Translations under genes and position numbers: made by a program | Assembly: GCF_900324465.2 (NCBI RefSeq) | Contig: NC_046620.1 | Coordinates: 15,836,336-15,900,335 of the forward strand | Direction: 5' to 3' | DNA: 64,000 nucleotides | DNA from: Anabas testudineus | Lineage: Eukaryota > Chordata > Actinopteri > Anabantiformes > Anabantidae | Shown: positions 12,321 to 26,400 of the stretch, piece after piece | Layout: the number at the start of each line of letters is the position of its first letter | Position numbering within the stretch: position 1 is the stretch's first letter | Notes under the pieces: generated by a model | The model's database searches: none | Seen by the model: the letters and a program-made list of their open reading frames with translations, nothing else | Told to the model about the DNA's origin: nothing

Positions 12321-14701
12321 ACAGTGGGTAGGACAGGGATAGAAATTCAGCATGATCCCAAATAGTATGGCGCATCATTTCATATTTGCCCTTTCTTCAC
12401 CAATGTGATGTCTGCCCTTCCCTTTCTTGTATGACTAATATCATCAGTTAAGTTGAGTAAAGAATGGTGTTGTGTGTGGACATAAGATAGATATAACCCA
12501 TCTTTTAATTACAATATTATTGCTTGAGAAAACTATCATTAGTAGCACTTTTACATTTATTACATTTTATCAGTCGCAGAGCGGAGGAGTAAAAAGTACA
12601 ATAGTGCCATAAATCAAAAATACTCAAGTAGAAGTACATAAACTATTGTACTTATGTACAGTTCTTAAGAAAAATCTCCACCTCTGGCAAAATCTCTTAC
12701 TACTATGTTATATTGATTTATGAATTCAAATTACATTGGTAAAGTGACGATAAAGGTCCAGTACAAAAGTCTGTAAAGGTGAATGTGTGGTTGTTATGTA
12801 ATATTAGATGACAATGAGGCTTAGTAAGATTAGAGAAAATAGTCCCGTACGGTGAAGTTCAACATAAATTGAATTGCTCTAATATAGTGTAATTATTACT
12901 GTCTCTTACCGTACTTATATCCGGAGGGGGTTGTAACTTAGTTGGTAGTTGTAGAAACGTGATTTAATTAAAAGAGAATTTAAACATTCAACAGTTTAAA
13001 TTAGCAAAATAAAAATACATTGTATATCTCTTAAACATGGACATTAAGCAGAGTTGGAAAAAATCATTCCACTTTTCTCAAATTATGTGTTTTTGTCTGT
13101 ACAATATTTTCTCCACTTTAATTTCTAAGAAGTTGAGTTATGCCTGGCTTTCTCCAGGGACAGTGATGACAGTGATGCTGGTGGCTGTGATGTTTTGGAG
13201 GAACCTCAAAGTGTCGCACTCCTTCTCCTACCAAGTCCAGCGCGCTGCTGCACAATCACAGGGAGCTTGCTCCATTGTCTGCTCGAGAACACTTGTTTAT
13301 TTGCCTTTCACTTCGGGGAGAAAATAGTTCCTTTTTTATTTTTGGACATGGCAAGAGTAAACAAGTAGTTCCTTCTGCGCTGTGCCACACCCTCTCAGCA
13401 CAATCCACAGCCTTTAGAAGTGTTTTTTACACTGATTGGTGCCGACCAGGCAACTTATTTGTTTCAGATATTTTCCCATGGCAAACACGGCAAATACAAA
13501 GGCTTCGTGGTGGCCTGGAGAAACCGCAGGGTAGGCGTACATGAGCTTCCATACTCACCCTCTTTGTAAAATGAAATTTATGGCACCTCATAAAACCTCT
13601 ATTCATGTGCATGAGCCCTAAATATAAACTAGAATAAACCAGCGGGGTTTGACTCAGTTCTTCTAAACTTGACCTGATGGAGCATTGTGTCCGGCTGAAG
13701 GCCGGCCAACCGTCAGTTGACCCAACAGCCCGGCCCTAACACGAGTCTATCCCATAACAAAGCTGAAATGGGTTGACCTCAGAGGTGGCGCTGGTTCCTG
13801 ACCTTCTTCTCACTCTGACTCAGGGAAACACAAGCTCTTTGTTTTGGTCATCTGTTGACATACACACAGGAAACTCCCTTTCCACAGACCTTTCCGAGCC
13901 AAGCAATCATACTGGAGTTTCTACAACACTGCCCTATATGTGTGGCAGTTTAACGCTGGTTTACACCCAAAAACCCCTAAGGAACAAATAATATCAGAAT
14001 TTATGATTGGGTTTTGGCTTACGCCTATGATTATGATGGTGTATGATTTAATGAAGCCCAGTCTAAAAAGTAAATAGATGTATAAGGCTGTTATGTAAGG
14101 TTGCATCCAGATTTGGGACCTCACTCATTGTGTGTGTTAGCCACTGTGAGACCCACAGCTGGCACAGAGGGCTCCAGCAGCACCCCTCTGGGTCCCTGTG
14201 GTCTGCGCCTCAGTACATAACAGCCACTTAGGCCGGCATTTTCCCAGGCTGAGACAACACACCACGGTGGCAGCGCGAGCCACAGAGAGGGCCTGATTAA
14301 AGAGTAGAGACAATGGAGGGAGAGAGAGCCGGGGACCATGGTGGCATTTTCCATCTCCGCCACTGTCTCCTGGGGGGACCAAGTATGTGCCGTGAAACGT
14401 TTGAATTATCCCAGAATCTCTGGAATTCAGACAGAGGCACCGCGGAGAGGACCCTCGACCGGGGATCAAAGAGATGTAAGAGGAGTGCGGTGGACTAGTG
14501 GTTAGGTCGAGCACATAGGGGAGTATGAGTGTGTGTGTATGTGTGTGTGTCAGAAAACTGACTCGCAAAAGATAAAGAGAATGCTTGAATTTGAATCATA
14601 TATACTTTTATGGGTACACGTCTAAAGATGTTTTCACAAAAGTCATGTTGGACTTCTGAGGAGGCATTGATCATTAGGCAATGAAATACAGCCATGTGGT
14701 G

Positions 14702-14704
<3 letters not shown>

Positions 14705-14734
<30 letters not shown>
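14705..14734. repeat. (GT)n microsatellite
   Basis: Pure GT run of about 30 bases in non-coding DNA upstream of heyl. Confidence 0.95.
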
Positions 14735-14735
<1 letters not shown>

Positions 14736-17700
14736 ACTGTCCTTTTATCCCTCATAGGATCAGATAATGCAATCATGGCCAATCATTGGCAGTCTAATAC
14801 AGCGGGCGCCCCTCTTTAGTTTGGAGACGCCACTTTCCTCGGTGGTGACAGAGGAAGAGGAAGAGAAAAGGGAGAGGGGGAAACCTCGTCTTCCTCTTTC
14901 TGTCTATCTCTCTCTGTAATTATCACTTAATGTCCTTCAGTGATCTGGAGACGTCTGTCTCTTACTCAGTCCTTTCTTCCCTTTCTATAGAGGAAATGTA
15001 TTGCAGTCTGCCAGGCTTTTTTATTATTGTATATTTAGATCAGAACAGAGTAGTAAATGGAGCTGTCCCAGACCACAAGCTTCCGGTAGCGCAGGGCCTC
15101 AGCGCTGGCTGGCTGTTTTTGCCACAGCCAAGTCGAAAGATCAAAGCCTCCTGTACTATATACAGTTAGCTGACCTCAAGCAAGTTTTCATGTCTGACAA
15201 AGACAGCGTGTGTTTGTGCCTGAGCTACATGCAGACTGTATAGAATTAGTTCACTACGCAAGTATGTCTTGCCTGAACATCTGTCAGGTTGTGTAGCTTT
15301 CCAAATACGACTGCTTGCATCCATACATCTCTACGGTGTGTGTCATGGCATGGTCTTATCTTTATTTCATGTCAGAAAAGATAGAATTGCACTGTCATAC
15401 TGTCATAGCCCAGGGGTTAAAGGAAAATTCATGCAATTAAATAAACAAAACTACTTGTGATTTCATTTGAATGTCCTCCTCACTGATTTTCAACTTGCTT
15501 TCTATGGTTGGGGGAGTAGATATATGCATATGATATTAAACCTCCATCTCCCTTCCTGTGTTCAAGTTTGTCAGCTTTCAGCTGAAAACCAGCTGGAGGA
15601 GTTTTTTCAGTTCAAATGATGTAATCTGGTTACTCATTCGATGGAAGTTGTAGTCTAGGTAAACTGTAGTAAATAGGTACAGTATTTGCAAGTGGGGTAC
15701 ATTTAGGATACTTGAGTTTACTTGACAGGGCTGTGGGACTACGTCAGACAGAGTATTGTGACACACTATCTAGCAAGCTAGGGCTCCAGTACAAATCATG
15801 TTAGTTTATAGATCAGCTGAACTTATCCAATGCCGGGTCCAAATGTTTTACAGATGTAGTTTTGCATTAGGAAAATATAGAATGCAGACATAATCCAGAT
15901 TTAGTGATCTGTGCATCTCTTGTTTTAGTTTATATTATAGTTGTTTTAATGGGCTAATAAAAAGTCCCTATCAAAACTAATAAACATGCTGCCAACTCCT
16001 TGGGAGATGAAAATTATATTCATCATTATCCTCATCCTTTCTCCATCGAAGTTTTCCTTTCTTTCAATGAACACTCACTGTAATCCCTTTTTCTGGGAAC
16101 ACTAAAAATGACTCAGCAGTGTGGTGGCTGCAAGTTTTCATGCCAGCTGTTAGGGGCTTACGCCTGCTCTTCTGAGCTGCCATCATAACGAGGCGTCGGC
16201 ACGATGCCTCCCTGATATAGCTGCAATCTTAGGTGAGAAGTTATAAGGGGGATTTGGGAGAGTGAGAGGCTGTCAAAGAGCAGCAGGCTAGGGTTAGGGG
16301 GGTAAACAAAAAGGCAAGGAGCACCATGTCCTTGTGAAAGCTCTTTCGAACCAATCTGGAAATATATGCATCCAAAATTCAAGCTAGCCCACAGACTATA
16401 TAGATGGAATATTTGGTGCTGTATTGTGTTATAGTAAATTTATTGTGTCCACCCTATTTACACACAAAGCAGATTTCATTCACTGGTGAGGGTATCACGA
16501 CTGAGGATAAGAGAAGCGCTCACCAAAGGCTCCGTTGTTGCAACAAAATATGAGTCATGGTTCAACACTTTGTGCCAAATTTTTCTAGTTGTCACATTTG
16601 TCACCCTCACATAATATTGCATGAGAAACGTCATGATACCATGATGAATATAGCCGCACGGGCTTGGGAAGACAGTCTGACTCTGCATCCGGAAGAGCTA
16701 CTCTGTTATCTAAAGAGGAAGCCATACATCACGTCTATGCGGAAATGCTACCTGTTACTTGGACTGAATGCATCTGATGGGAGTATATCATCATCATAAC
16801 TATTTTTTATGTGTTTCAGGCCATAAAACTGCAAAATTGCTCATATTTAAAAACCCAAAACACACACATACACACAAGCTTGTGAGTGAAAACACTGAAA
16901 AAAACGGCACTTTGGTCAGAAAAATAAAGGTTCAAGCAAAATAACAAATCACAAATTTTCGTTTTTGTTCAATTTCCAGCTTTATTGGAAATAGGGTTTG
17001 TAAATAAGTGTCGACTAAATAACAGGAACACATCTCTTAATCACGGAGCACTGTTCAATAGCAGCACAAACTGCTTCCTAAATGACCGCCCAGCTAAAGC
17101 AACACCTTGGTTAAACCTAACAGTTTGAAGCTGAACTTTATCACCTTTGCAAAGGGAGAATTTGTTTATTTATTGTTGTATTAGACAATAATAATTTTAG
17201 TTTGGCCGTCTGTTAAACCATATTGGCCATTTCTTCTCCAAAAGTATTTACATCCTCTATTCTGATAAAGCGTCCCACAATGTACTCACACAATAAGTTT
17301 TCACATATGTCTTTGCAAATTTTGACCCCTGAAAGTCTTTTTCTCTGGACATAAAAAGACAAAAAACTGTCTCCCCCATAAATTTGAATGATGATCAGCG
17401 GCCAAGTCCACACACACGAGCAAAGCTAGTTTTACTGCGGCTAATATTAGCTTTAGTATTAAACATCCCCCACTGTGTCTTTAAATTAGGCCCATTCGCA
17501 TGCATGGCTGAGACGGGACACAGTGGAACTTTTTCACTTTCTCCTCTTCTTCCTCCTCTCCTTCTGCGGCTCATAAAAGATTGGGTCCTGTGTGTGATGT
17601 GGCAGAGGAGCGCAGTCAGAATGAACTGATTACGGATGCGTGCCTTCGAGTCATGGCACCGAGCAACATTCCTGCAGCACTTAAAAATAGTAACAGTCGG

Positions 17701-18421
17701 CTTTTTTCAGGTTTGTTTTTCTCATTGGATGACTTTGGGGCATCCTCTGTTGGTCTTTTTGGAGACTTGAGTTATAACCAGACACCCCCTCCCCCTTTCC
17801 TTTTCTTTCATTTTTTTTTTTTTTATTGAGAGTTTGTTTAATCTTGTGAAGAAAATTGGCTTAGCGTGGGAAAGGCAGAATTCTTTGGGGATAGGTTCTG
17901 TTGTTTTAGAGTTGTGCACATTGTTTTGTTGTTGTTTTTTTTTTCCATGTAGGAAGAAAAAGTTCCAGTTTGTGCCAAAACCTCATGAAATACAGATAAA
18001 AAGGAGCTGAGTGAGAGTGAGGCCACAACACCACGACAAAGATATGGACTGTCTAAGCAAAGAGCTTTACAAATGACGATCTCCAGGGGAAAAGGAGATG
18101 AGGTGGGGGGGGGGACTCAACATAAGGGAGGAAGGGAGTGGAAGAAGAGGAGGGAGAAAAAGAGGAGAAACAAATGTATGGGTATTGGAGGGGAAATAAT
18201 GCGGAGCAGTGAGGAGGGAGGAGGGAGATGAGAGGGGAAACATTCCCCCTTGCCCACATTAAAGACATAAAAAAGAAAACAAACAGAAAAACATGTCTGA
18301 CATAAAGAGGCTGGTTTCTGCGGCGACAGCACAATGGCTGCCTGTGGCTCTCGGGGCCCTCGCCGCCCCGTCTGGGGCCCGGCACCAGTGAAAGTCACCA
18401 CATTTGCAGGGCCCATCAGTA

Positions 18422-18423
<2 letters not shown>

Positions 18424-18462
<39 letters not shown>
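18424..18462. repeat. (GT)n microsatellite
   Basis: Pure GT run of about 39 bases, flanked by unique GC-richer sequence. Confidence 0.95.
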
Positions 18463-18463
<1 letters not shown>

Positions 18464-20398
18464 TGTGTGAAACATGGTTAATGTCATCACGGGCCCAGTG
18501 CTGTGGGAACGGCCATGAAAGGGACCCCACTCGGAAGCCACAAAAGCTCCTTTCTGCCTCTTCTCTTCGGCTTTTAGCCTCTTTATTTATCTTTGCATAG
18601 GGGAGCCGGATGAGGAGGGAGGACTCAGTCTCTCTCTCCCTGTGTTCTCTGTCTGTGTCTCTCGCTGTCTGACAGGCAACACGACCCATCACTGCAGCCC
18701 TCCTGTCGTCTTGACACCTCACATCACAGCGGCCACCATCTCGAGCGTATATACTGACTGTGGCTAGCCCCTTTTCTCCGGAGGTTTATTCACACCTCAT
18801 ATCAGCTCAATTCGCCCATAAAATCACAATGCAGCTCTTTGGAGTCACCCTTTAACAAGTAACCTGGAGCTTCCAGGGATGCCTCATATATTCAGGTTAT
18901 CCTGAGTGAAATGTGGAGACGTCCAGACAGGCTGTGCCGCAGGTTCCAAGCATTCCTTATGTCTTTGAAGGGCAGAGAATTCCCTCATGGGTCCAGCCCG
19001 CCAGTGCCAAGCTACCTCAGTGCCAATTCCCATGCCAGTCCAATCCTGACCCCAGTGACCAAACACCCAGACACAGTCTGACTATTATAAAAGCCTCATA
19101 ACAATATGGAATCAACTGATTTTCTGGTATGGTATTTTCAGTAGCACTTGCATACAGCAGGGCACCATGCAGGGCTCCATTGACCACAGTTGGCCTGTCA
19201 CAAATGCTCCACGGGGGTTCTAGACACTGCTCAAGGCTACGTGATCACAGTTAAGCTTTTTGTTTTTGGTGGTGGTGCGTGCTGTTTAAAAGACATATCT
19301 TGCAATTTATTAATATCCACTCATGTCACAGAGCACGGCCACGATAACATTTATTTGGACTTTGCATCATTAGCCTTCCAGTTCTCTAACTCGAAGACAT
19401 GACACTCTATCAAAGTCTCTATACACTCACATGTCTTTGCATCTTTCTTTTTTCTTGAAAAGCATTTAGCCAAATGGCAGTCTCTTTTTTTGTATTATAT
19501 TATATACATACTGTATATACATATTTTTTTTATTGTGTTGCAACTTCTACTATATTATTCCTTTATTTGTATGTAATTGAAATTCAGTGAAAAACCACAC
19601 ACACATACACACACACACACACACATACACACAGTTTTAGGTTTTCACATAAAATTATCTTCTTCAAATACACCAAATCCAATGAAATCGTCATCATCGT
19701 CATAAAAGATGATACAAAAATAAAGCTCCTTTTCCTATTGACATTTTATGCATGTGCATATTTTTTTCTATATATAAGAAAAATAAAGATAGAAACAAGT
19801 CAAACTAGAGTTGTTGTTTTTTTCCATGTGTGATTTTAGATTGTGTTTATTTATAGTTTGTGATTGTATGTCTTGCCTTGTTCTCTAAATCCATTTAAAT
19901 TGATGTGTTGTTGAAAGGTACTATATAAAAATACTTGCTACTGCCTCTGGGCCTTTTTACACCAGCACTGTTGGTAATTGTGCACTTTTGTGAGAAATCT
20001 AATTTACTGAAAACACAGTTTCTTTATACATTTTGTTCTTTGATAGTTCACAATAAGAGTTTAGCATTTTTCAGCTTCAATTGTTTTATTTCTCTTTTAC
20101 TCCGGAGTGCCTATTTTACTAAATAATGTTGCGGAAAGGTTGGTTTTTCTGTCGTGTTGCGTTGAAAAATGCAGCACAAATAATCCATCCGCGCAGTGAG
20201 ACATGTCTGATCAGTTATTCAGTTCAACATGAATGCAGAGACAAAGTCATAAACAAAAGATCCTGCTGAGCTGGTTCCATCTCACAGACTTTCAAACAAT
20301 AGCAAGAGTCATGCATCAGAAACAATAATTGCAGCTGAGTGTTTGTGCCTTATAAATTGTGGGCATGTACTGTCCACATTCGCGTGATGGGGGTTGCG

Positions 20399-20408
20399 TG
20401 TGTGTGTC

Positions 20409-20451
<43 letters not shown>
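20399..20451. repeat. (GT)n microsatellite
   Basis: GT run with two interruptions, the longest dinucleotide tract upstream of heyl. Confidence 0.95.
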
Positions 20452-20454
<3 letters not shown>

Positions 20455-21989
20455 TGCATGAATCAGTTTATGGCCATGTGTGAATGTCCCTGAGCATTCA
20501 CACGTTCATATTTGAGTTGCTCATGTGTGCGTGCGTGTGCAAATTGTAAAAGTATGCGCTTGTTAATTTCAATAAGGGACTTTGCCTTGTTGTGGTTTAG
20601 AGGGATGGGAGGGAGAGGACTTGAAGTGGCCGACCAGGATCGCCAGAAATCTCCCAGAATTCCATCTTACCATCAGTGCCAGCTCTCTCTCTCTCTCTCT
20701 CTCTCTCTGGCTCTCATGTTTCCCTCCACCACCCTTACTTCACACATCCCCACCATAAAACCATGTTCATAATGAATTTATTTATTCATTCATTCATCTT
20801 CTTAATTACTTTCCACTTTGTGCATGTTTTTCATGCATCTTGCCTCATCCTAGAACAACTGGGAGGTGTGGTTGGCCTAAAACAATGAGTGAAACCAGAG
20901 TGATTTCTTTAAAGAAAAAAAAAAAACTGGTGATACAGAGAAGAAAGTTAATCTTTGAAGTGAACGGTCAGAGAAGAGACTGCAGCCTGACTTCATAGAT
21001 GTCTCTTTTTCTTCCAGGCTCTTTCTTCTCAGTTTTTTGATGCTGAAATGAGATCCAGATCTGAATTAGGGAATGATTGGTAATGAAAGGATATGTGGAC
21101 AGGGGGTTTGTTTGGAGGGGAGGAGGTTGGGAGGGGGGAGTATGAGGGATTTCTCTTCTCTGTTAGTCCTGACTCAGACTCACCACATTATAAACCCCTC
21201 CAGTGATGGTCACACTGATTACTGACACTTGGGCATTAACAAACACACGCACATGCACATGGTTTAGGTTAGCTTATTGCTTAACATGTATGATATGACA
21301 AAATGCAGGCGGCAAGGATCACGTCCAGCTAATGTGAGATAAACAGAAAATATGCAGTATGTTGTGAAAAAGCTTCTTAAAAGACGAAATGACAAGAAAC
21401 ACTTGAAAGAAAGAAAATAAATACAACAGATTTTCTATACAAAGAGACTAAATAAGTACACCCAAGCATTGTAGTATGTTTAAACTAACACACCCTTCCA
21501 GTCTGCCAGGCAGGAAGAGACACACTCAGCTGGGCATTGTGTGGAACGGGGCATGCCACTTGGCCTCTCTCTGTCATTCACACACACACATGCACACACA
21601 CTGCTGGGTCAGCCAGCCATCGCTCCTAACAACCGGCGCCTGGGTTTTGTGTTTCCATGGCAATCTGTACCAGCAATCTTCCCACGGTTGTAGCAGAACA
21701 AGCACCAAGTGTTGCGAGCAACCATGTGTTTGAGTGTCTCTACGAATGTTTCTGCGTGTGTGAGCACCATGAGAGCGCTATCTTGTCCTGTGAAGAGCCC
21801 AGATGTTCAGACACTCACTGGGCTGATTCGTCTCTTGACCCCTCAGCAGCCTATCTGCCCTCATTGCTGCAAACACACACAGACATACGGGACGGATTGA
21901 ACATTTTTAAAAGTGAGTGAGTTCTTTTTGTAGTATAAATTGGTGATTCTCAACAAGCGTACTTGCAACACATAGATGGTGAATAAAAA

Positions 21990-22420
21990 GCTCCAAAAGG
22001 TCGCTTAAAGTAGTTAGCGAACAGTTAAAATAATTAGCTACAGGCAATACATGTAAATGTAACTAAAGTTAAATAAAGAGTCAAAATAATGAGCTAAATT
22101 CAATGCATAAATATTAAAAGTGAGTAATAGAAAACAAAAACAGTACTGGTTTCTAGTTACAAAATAGGAAAAATTAAATAAAGAGTTGAAATAGTTAAAA
22201 TATTTAACTAGTTGGATGCAATACATAAAGTAGCTATTAAAAGTAAAATAAAGTTGAAATAATCAGAAATGATTAGTAAACAGCTGAAACAGTAATAGCT
22301 GAAATATAGCTAAAAGTAAAATAAGTAGTTGGAATGGCAGAAAAAAGTCATGCAAAGAAAAAATGAAACAGGTAGTAAAAATTAATGTAGGAACAGTTGA
22401 AATAGCATGAACTTAAAATG
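21990..22420. repeat. Degenerate AT-rich tandem repeat
   Basis: Recurring pieces such as AGTTAAAATAATTAGC, AGTTGAAATAGTTA and GCAATACATAAA appear many times with small changes and variable spacing. This is a decayed minisatellite-like array built on GTTGAAATA, TTAGCTA and AAAAGTAAA blocks. It has no coding potential. Confidence 0.7.
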
Positions 22421-22682
22421 ACCACAAAATCACGACTACATCTAATCAAAAAGTGTTTGTTTGTATGTTGTTTGTGTTTTAACATCTAGCTTTCTGTGCT
22501 AGAGAAGAGTCACTGATTTATTTTTTATTTTTTTACTCCAGTAGCGCTTCCGCTTTCCGCTCTCAAAAGTAGCTCACTAACTCTAATTCTACAAAGTCAC
22601 CTGTGTGACTGCTGTGAGAGTCGAGCACGGCGTATCGTCACACACTCCATTGCAGATGATGGAGTGTTTTCACAGTTCATAA

Positions 22683-22690
22683 TTCCCACA
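22683..22690 (-). promoter_or_regulatory. Candidate RBPJ (Notch effector) binding site
   Basis: TGTGGGAA on the minus strand fits the RBPJ consensus YGTGGGAA exactly. It lies about 740 bases upstream of the heyl start, and HEY genes are known direct Notch targets. No paired second site was found nearby, and an eight-base match can occur by chance. Confidence 0.35.
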
Positions 22691-23429
22691 GTCCCCACCT
22701 CCCTCACCTCCCTCCCTCCTGCTGCCATTGTTCTACAAACCCGTATAATTAAAGGGGCAGAAAGAGAAAGAAAGGAGGATAGAGAGAAGGAAGGAAGGAG
22801 AGCAGGATGAGATTGGTGGCTAATTGACTGAGGATGACTGAGCAAAGGGGTGGAAAGATGGGGCCGGGTGGGGGGGGTTGGGGAGGGAGGCTGAGAAGCC
22901 AGCGAAGGGCAGATTAAAGGGAGGGAGGAGGGACAGGGAGAGGAGGCGGGGGAGCCAAAACTGGCAACCCTGCCCCAACTGCCAAAGTCCTATTTTGTCA
23001 TTGGGTGGCTGTGACAGAGCGAGGGAGCCAAGAGAGAAATAACAGAGAGAGAGAGAGAGAGAGAAGGAGAGAGAGGGCGAGAGAGTGAGAGACTATGATT
23101 GGATGCCAGTGATAGAGTAAAAGAGTAAAGCAGCTTGGAAATTTTCTTAGTTGTCATGGGCCCTTGGGGGTCGATCAAGTGGCACCGCTGACTCACAGAG
23201 GAGAGGCCAGAAGACGCATGAAGAAATAACAACAACAAAAAGCAAACAAACACAGTTGACAAGACGTAACCAAGGACAACGAGACTTTGATAAGTAACAG
23301 AGCAAAAGAACCAGAGAGGAGACTGTCTTCACGGGTGTTGCCTCCACGCAGCAGCGACAAGAGCACCCAAACCCATCAGGCCATCGCTAATCCATCAGTC
23401 CGTCCAACCAGCGAGGAGAGGGCAGAGAA

Positions 23430-26400
23430 ATGAAGAGACCGCACGACTACAGCTCCCCAGACTCGGACACGGACGAGTTCATTGACGTGGGACAAGAAGA
23501 CGGCTATTGGTGAGCACCCGCCAGCCACACCTGGAGCTGCAACGCATGCCCTCCATTCACACATCAAAGCCAAATGACACGGTGCCCATCCATAATTAGT
23601 AGCTCAGATTTGCTTTAAATGTACTTGACAGGGTAAAAGTATTTTTTGACACATGCGACTGTGCAGACAGGATGAATGATTGCAGGAAAAGTTGCTCTTT
23701 TAAACTCTCAGAAGCTGCTGTGATTTATGAAGATTTCATGAAAAATGGATGATTCCTACCCTTTAAACGTTTCCTGCTTTAAAGTCATTTTTACATTTTT
23801 GTAACAACACATTGTTGAAGTTTTAACTCATCCTCCAACAAACTCCAACTGTCAGTTTAAACTTTAGGCCTCTGCCAGCCAAATTCCTACATTTACACAT
23901 TCAGAAATACAGACTTGTTGCATCTGTGTCTGTTTGTGCATCAATCTCATGTTTGCTTCTTTTTGTTGTAAATGTCAGGAAGTGGACGGGTTTGTAAAAC
24001 AAATTGTCTGCTTACTGTGCAGTGTTTTCAACCTGTGTAAGAGTCAGGTTAAATCTCTGCGAGGCCTGTCATGTCTGAAGCATGGACGCAGAGGCTGAAG
24101 TCCCAAGCGGAATAATCTGTCACTAAGTCGTTTGGACGTAAATGTATTTTACATATTAAGTGCTGTGAGTCAAAAATCACAGCTTATTCATTGAATTCAA
24201 ATTTTTTAGGTCTTTTACAAATGCAAACATGCAATGAAGCAATATTACTTTTTAAATATTTCCTGTTTAGGAAATCCAGGGTGTTGCATGACAGACAGAC
24301 TTAGCTGTCACATTCATCTGAATGCAGCAGTGCTTCAATGAAATTACTTTATTATAGTCTTATTCATCAGCACGTGAAATACAATCATTTTTGCAATATT
24401 TAAAGGATTTAACCCACTGCCTTTAATTTTTTTCTTTTCATCATGTTGTTATATTGATCAAATCACTTTTTACATAGATGTATTTATACACAGGGAATCT
24501 GAGTTTTGCAAATTTTGTTGTTTATTTATAAAACTATTCAAAGTACTTTCACGATTAATATGAAAACACATAGAAGGAGAGAGTTGGGAAATGCAAACTC
24601 CAAATGCATAATGCAATGTGCAAATTTTTTATAAAAACCCACAATCCCACGCTGTTCAAGAGTCGTCCGCTGCGCTTAACTCGTTTTAAGGTTGTGGAAA
24701 ATATCTGATTAGCAGCACAGTGACTCTTAACACTCATTAATAGAATTCTTTGGCTGCCAGTACAGAAATGTGGATTAAAGGGGATATTCATTAGAGTGTA
24801 TTAGCAACAGCGCGGATGCAGTTTACAAAAACACATTCACATCATTACTGGTTACATCACAGGCGCTCAGCAAGCCAGCAACACTAAAGACAGTTTGGAT
24901 AAATCAAATTGCCATGTGACATGCAAATAGAAGACAGTGCTGCCTTTTCAAGTCGACCCCATCAAACATAAACCTAAACAAAAACACACAGTTAAATTGG
25001 CAGGCTTCATGTTAAAATCTAATAGAAACGCAATAAGTCTCTGATGGGGCAGTCTGAAGGGATCTCCAAGCTGTCAGGCTCTTTCGGGACTGTAAGATGA
25101 GAGTTCACAAACAAACACAGCCCATATTGAGTCACTGTACTTGCAGGAGCTTAGATCCCACGCTGCATGTTGGAGCCCCATGCGAGCGAAAGCATCGCCC
25201 CGAGGCTATATAATCATCCTTCTAAAAGTGCTTCGCTCGGATGGAAAGGAGAACAGCATGTCATTTCAGTGAAACTAATGTCCAGAAACGCATTGAAACA
25301 AAAACAATCCCATCTTCTTCATCTCCTGGGCACTTCTCTGTACGTTGTGTGCCCAAAAAACAAATTAAATTGAAGTTGAGTTGATGTGCCATCCTGCTTC
25401 TGTGTCACATTAAGGAAGGTAATGATAACAATATGCAGGAGAATCAAAGTGACCATGTTTTCTCTGTGCCACCCCCCTCCACCCTTACCCTCTTCTCCAT
25501 GGTACAGCCCAGTTACTGGGTCCATGTCTCCTGGCAGCGCCTCACAGATTCTGGCCCGAAAGAAGAGAAGAGGGGTGAGTGGATTGTAGCTGTGGAGCTC
25601 AGTCTTTTTAGTCCTGTTGTGTTTGTGCTTGGTGTTAACGGGTCTCTCTGCTCTCCTAATTTTGCAGATCATAGAGAAGAGGCGCAGAGATCGCATCAAC
25701 CACAGCCTGTCAGAGCTCCGGAGACTGGTGCCCAGTGCTTTTGAGAAACAGGTAGCTGCTCACGGATTCAAAAACAAATTAAAATGGGTTATAAGTGACC
25801 CAACTGAGCAAAAAAAAAAAAAAGTTTCACACAGTCTGATGCAGCTGATGTTCGTTGCCCTTTCAGGGTTCATCTAAGTTGGAGAAAGCGGAGATTCTGC
25901 AGATGACAGTGGACCACCTCAAACTGCTGCATGCCATGGGAGGAAAAGGTGAGTAGCACGGACGCCGAAGAAATGTTGCTGAAAAGATATTTTTAATTAC
26001 TAACTTCATTCCGTTGCTGTTATTCAGCACATAACTGAACTCTTGTTCGCTGTCAGGGTACTTTGATGCAAGAGCACTAGCAGTCGACTACAGGACCCTG
26101 GGCTTCAGAGAGTGCGTTGGGGAAGTGGTGCGGTACCTCAGCTCCCTTGAGGGGGAGTCCCCGGACCCTATAGGAGCCCGCCTGGTCTCCCACCTCTCCC
26201 ACTGTGCAAGCGAGCTAGACCCTCTCCTCCTACAGTCACCCCCAGCCTCCACGTTGGCCTTCCCTCCTTGGCCGTGGGCGTCCTTCCCTCAGATCGCGCC
26301 CACCTCACCGGCCTCCTCCTCACCTCCTTTCCCCAGCGGGCGAAGAGATCTGGCCCTCCTGGGGAGCTACTCGTCGCCTGCCTCCCTCCGCCTCGGGCCA

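Larger units (their letters stand above)
12061..17000. other. Non-coding DNA between zbtb8b and heyl, proximal part
   Basis: No exon with family similarity or paired splice sites was found. The stretch holds a shared interspersed repeat (about 12250-12320), a teleost-type repeat with ACTCAAGTA and AAGTACA motifs (about 12580-12670) and a GT microsatellite (14705-14734). A short tRNA-like GTGGACTAGTGGTTAGG piece near 14490 may be a SINE scrap. It could contain distant heyl enhancers, but nothing seen here proves that. Confidence 0.45.
17001..23429. other. Non-coding DNA upstream of heyl, distal to proximal promoter
   Basis: No coding exon is supported. Microsatellites lie at 18424-18462 (GT), about 19598-19633 (AC), 20399-20451 (GT), 20682-20708 (CT) and about 23043-23066 (GA). 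A degenerate tandem repeat fills about 21990-22420. The last 800 bases before heyl are purine-rich and include a candidate RBPJ site at 22683-22690. This part should contain the heyl 5' UTR and promoter. Confidence 0.5.

Noticed and set aside
14121-14568. Minus-strand ORFs of 80 and 143 residues upstream of heyl
   Set aside because: The longer one includes a translated CA repeat (THTHTHTL) and neither has family similarity or splice context.
18053-18722. A 201-residue minus-strand ORF
   Set aside because: It runs through a GT microsatellite (HTHTHTHT) and a purine-rich tract; the composition explains the open frame.
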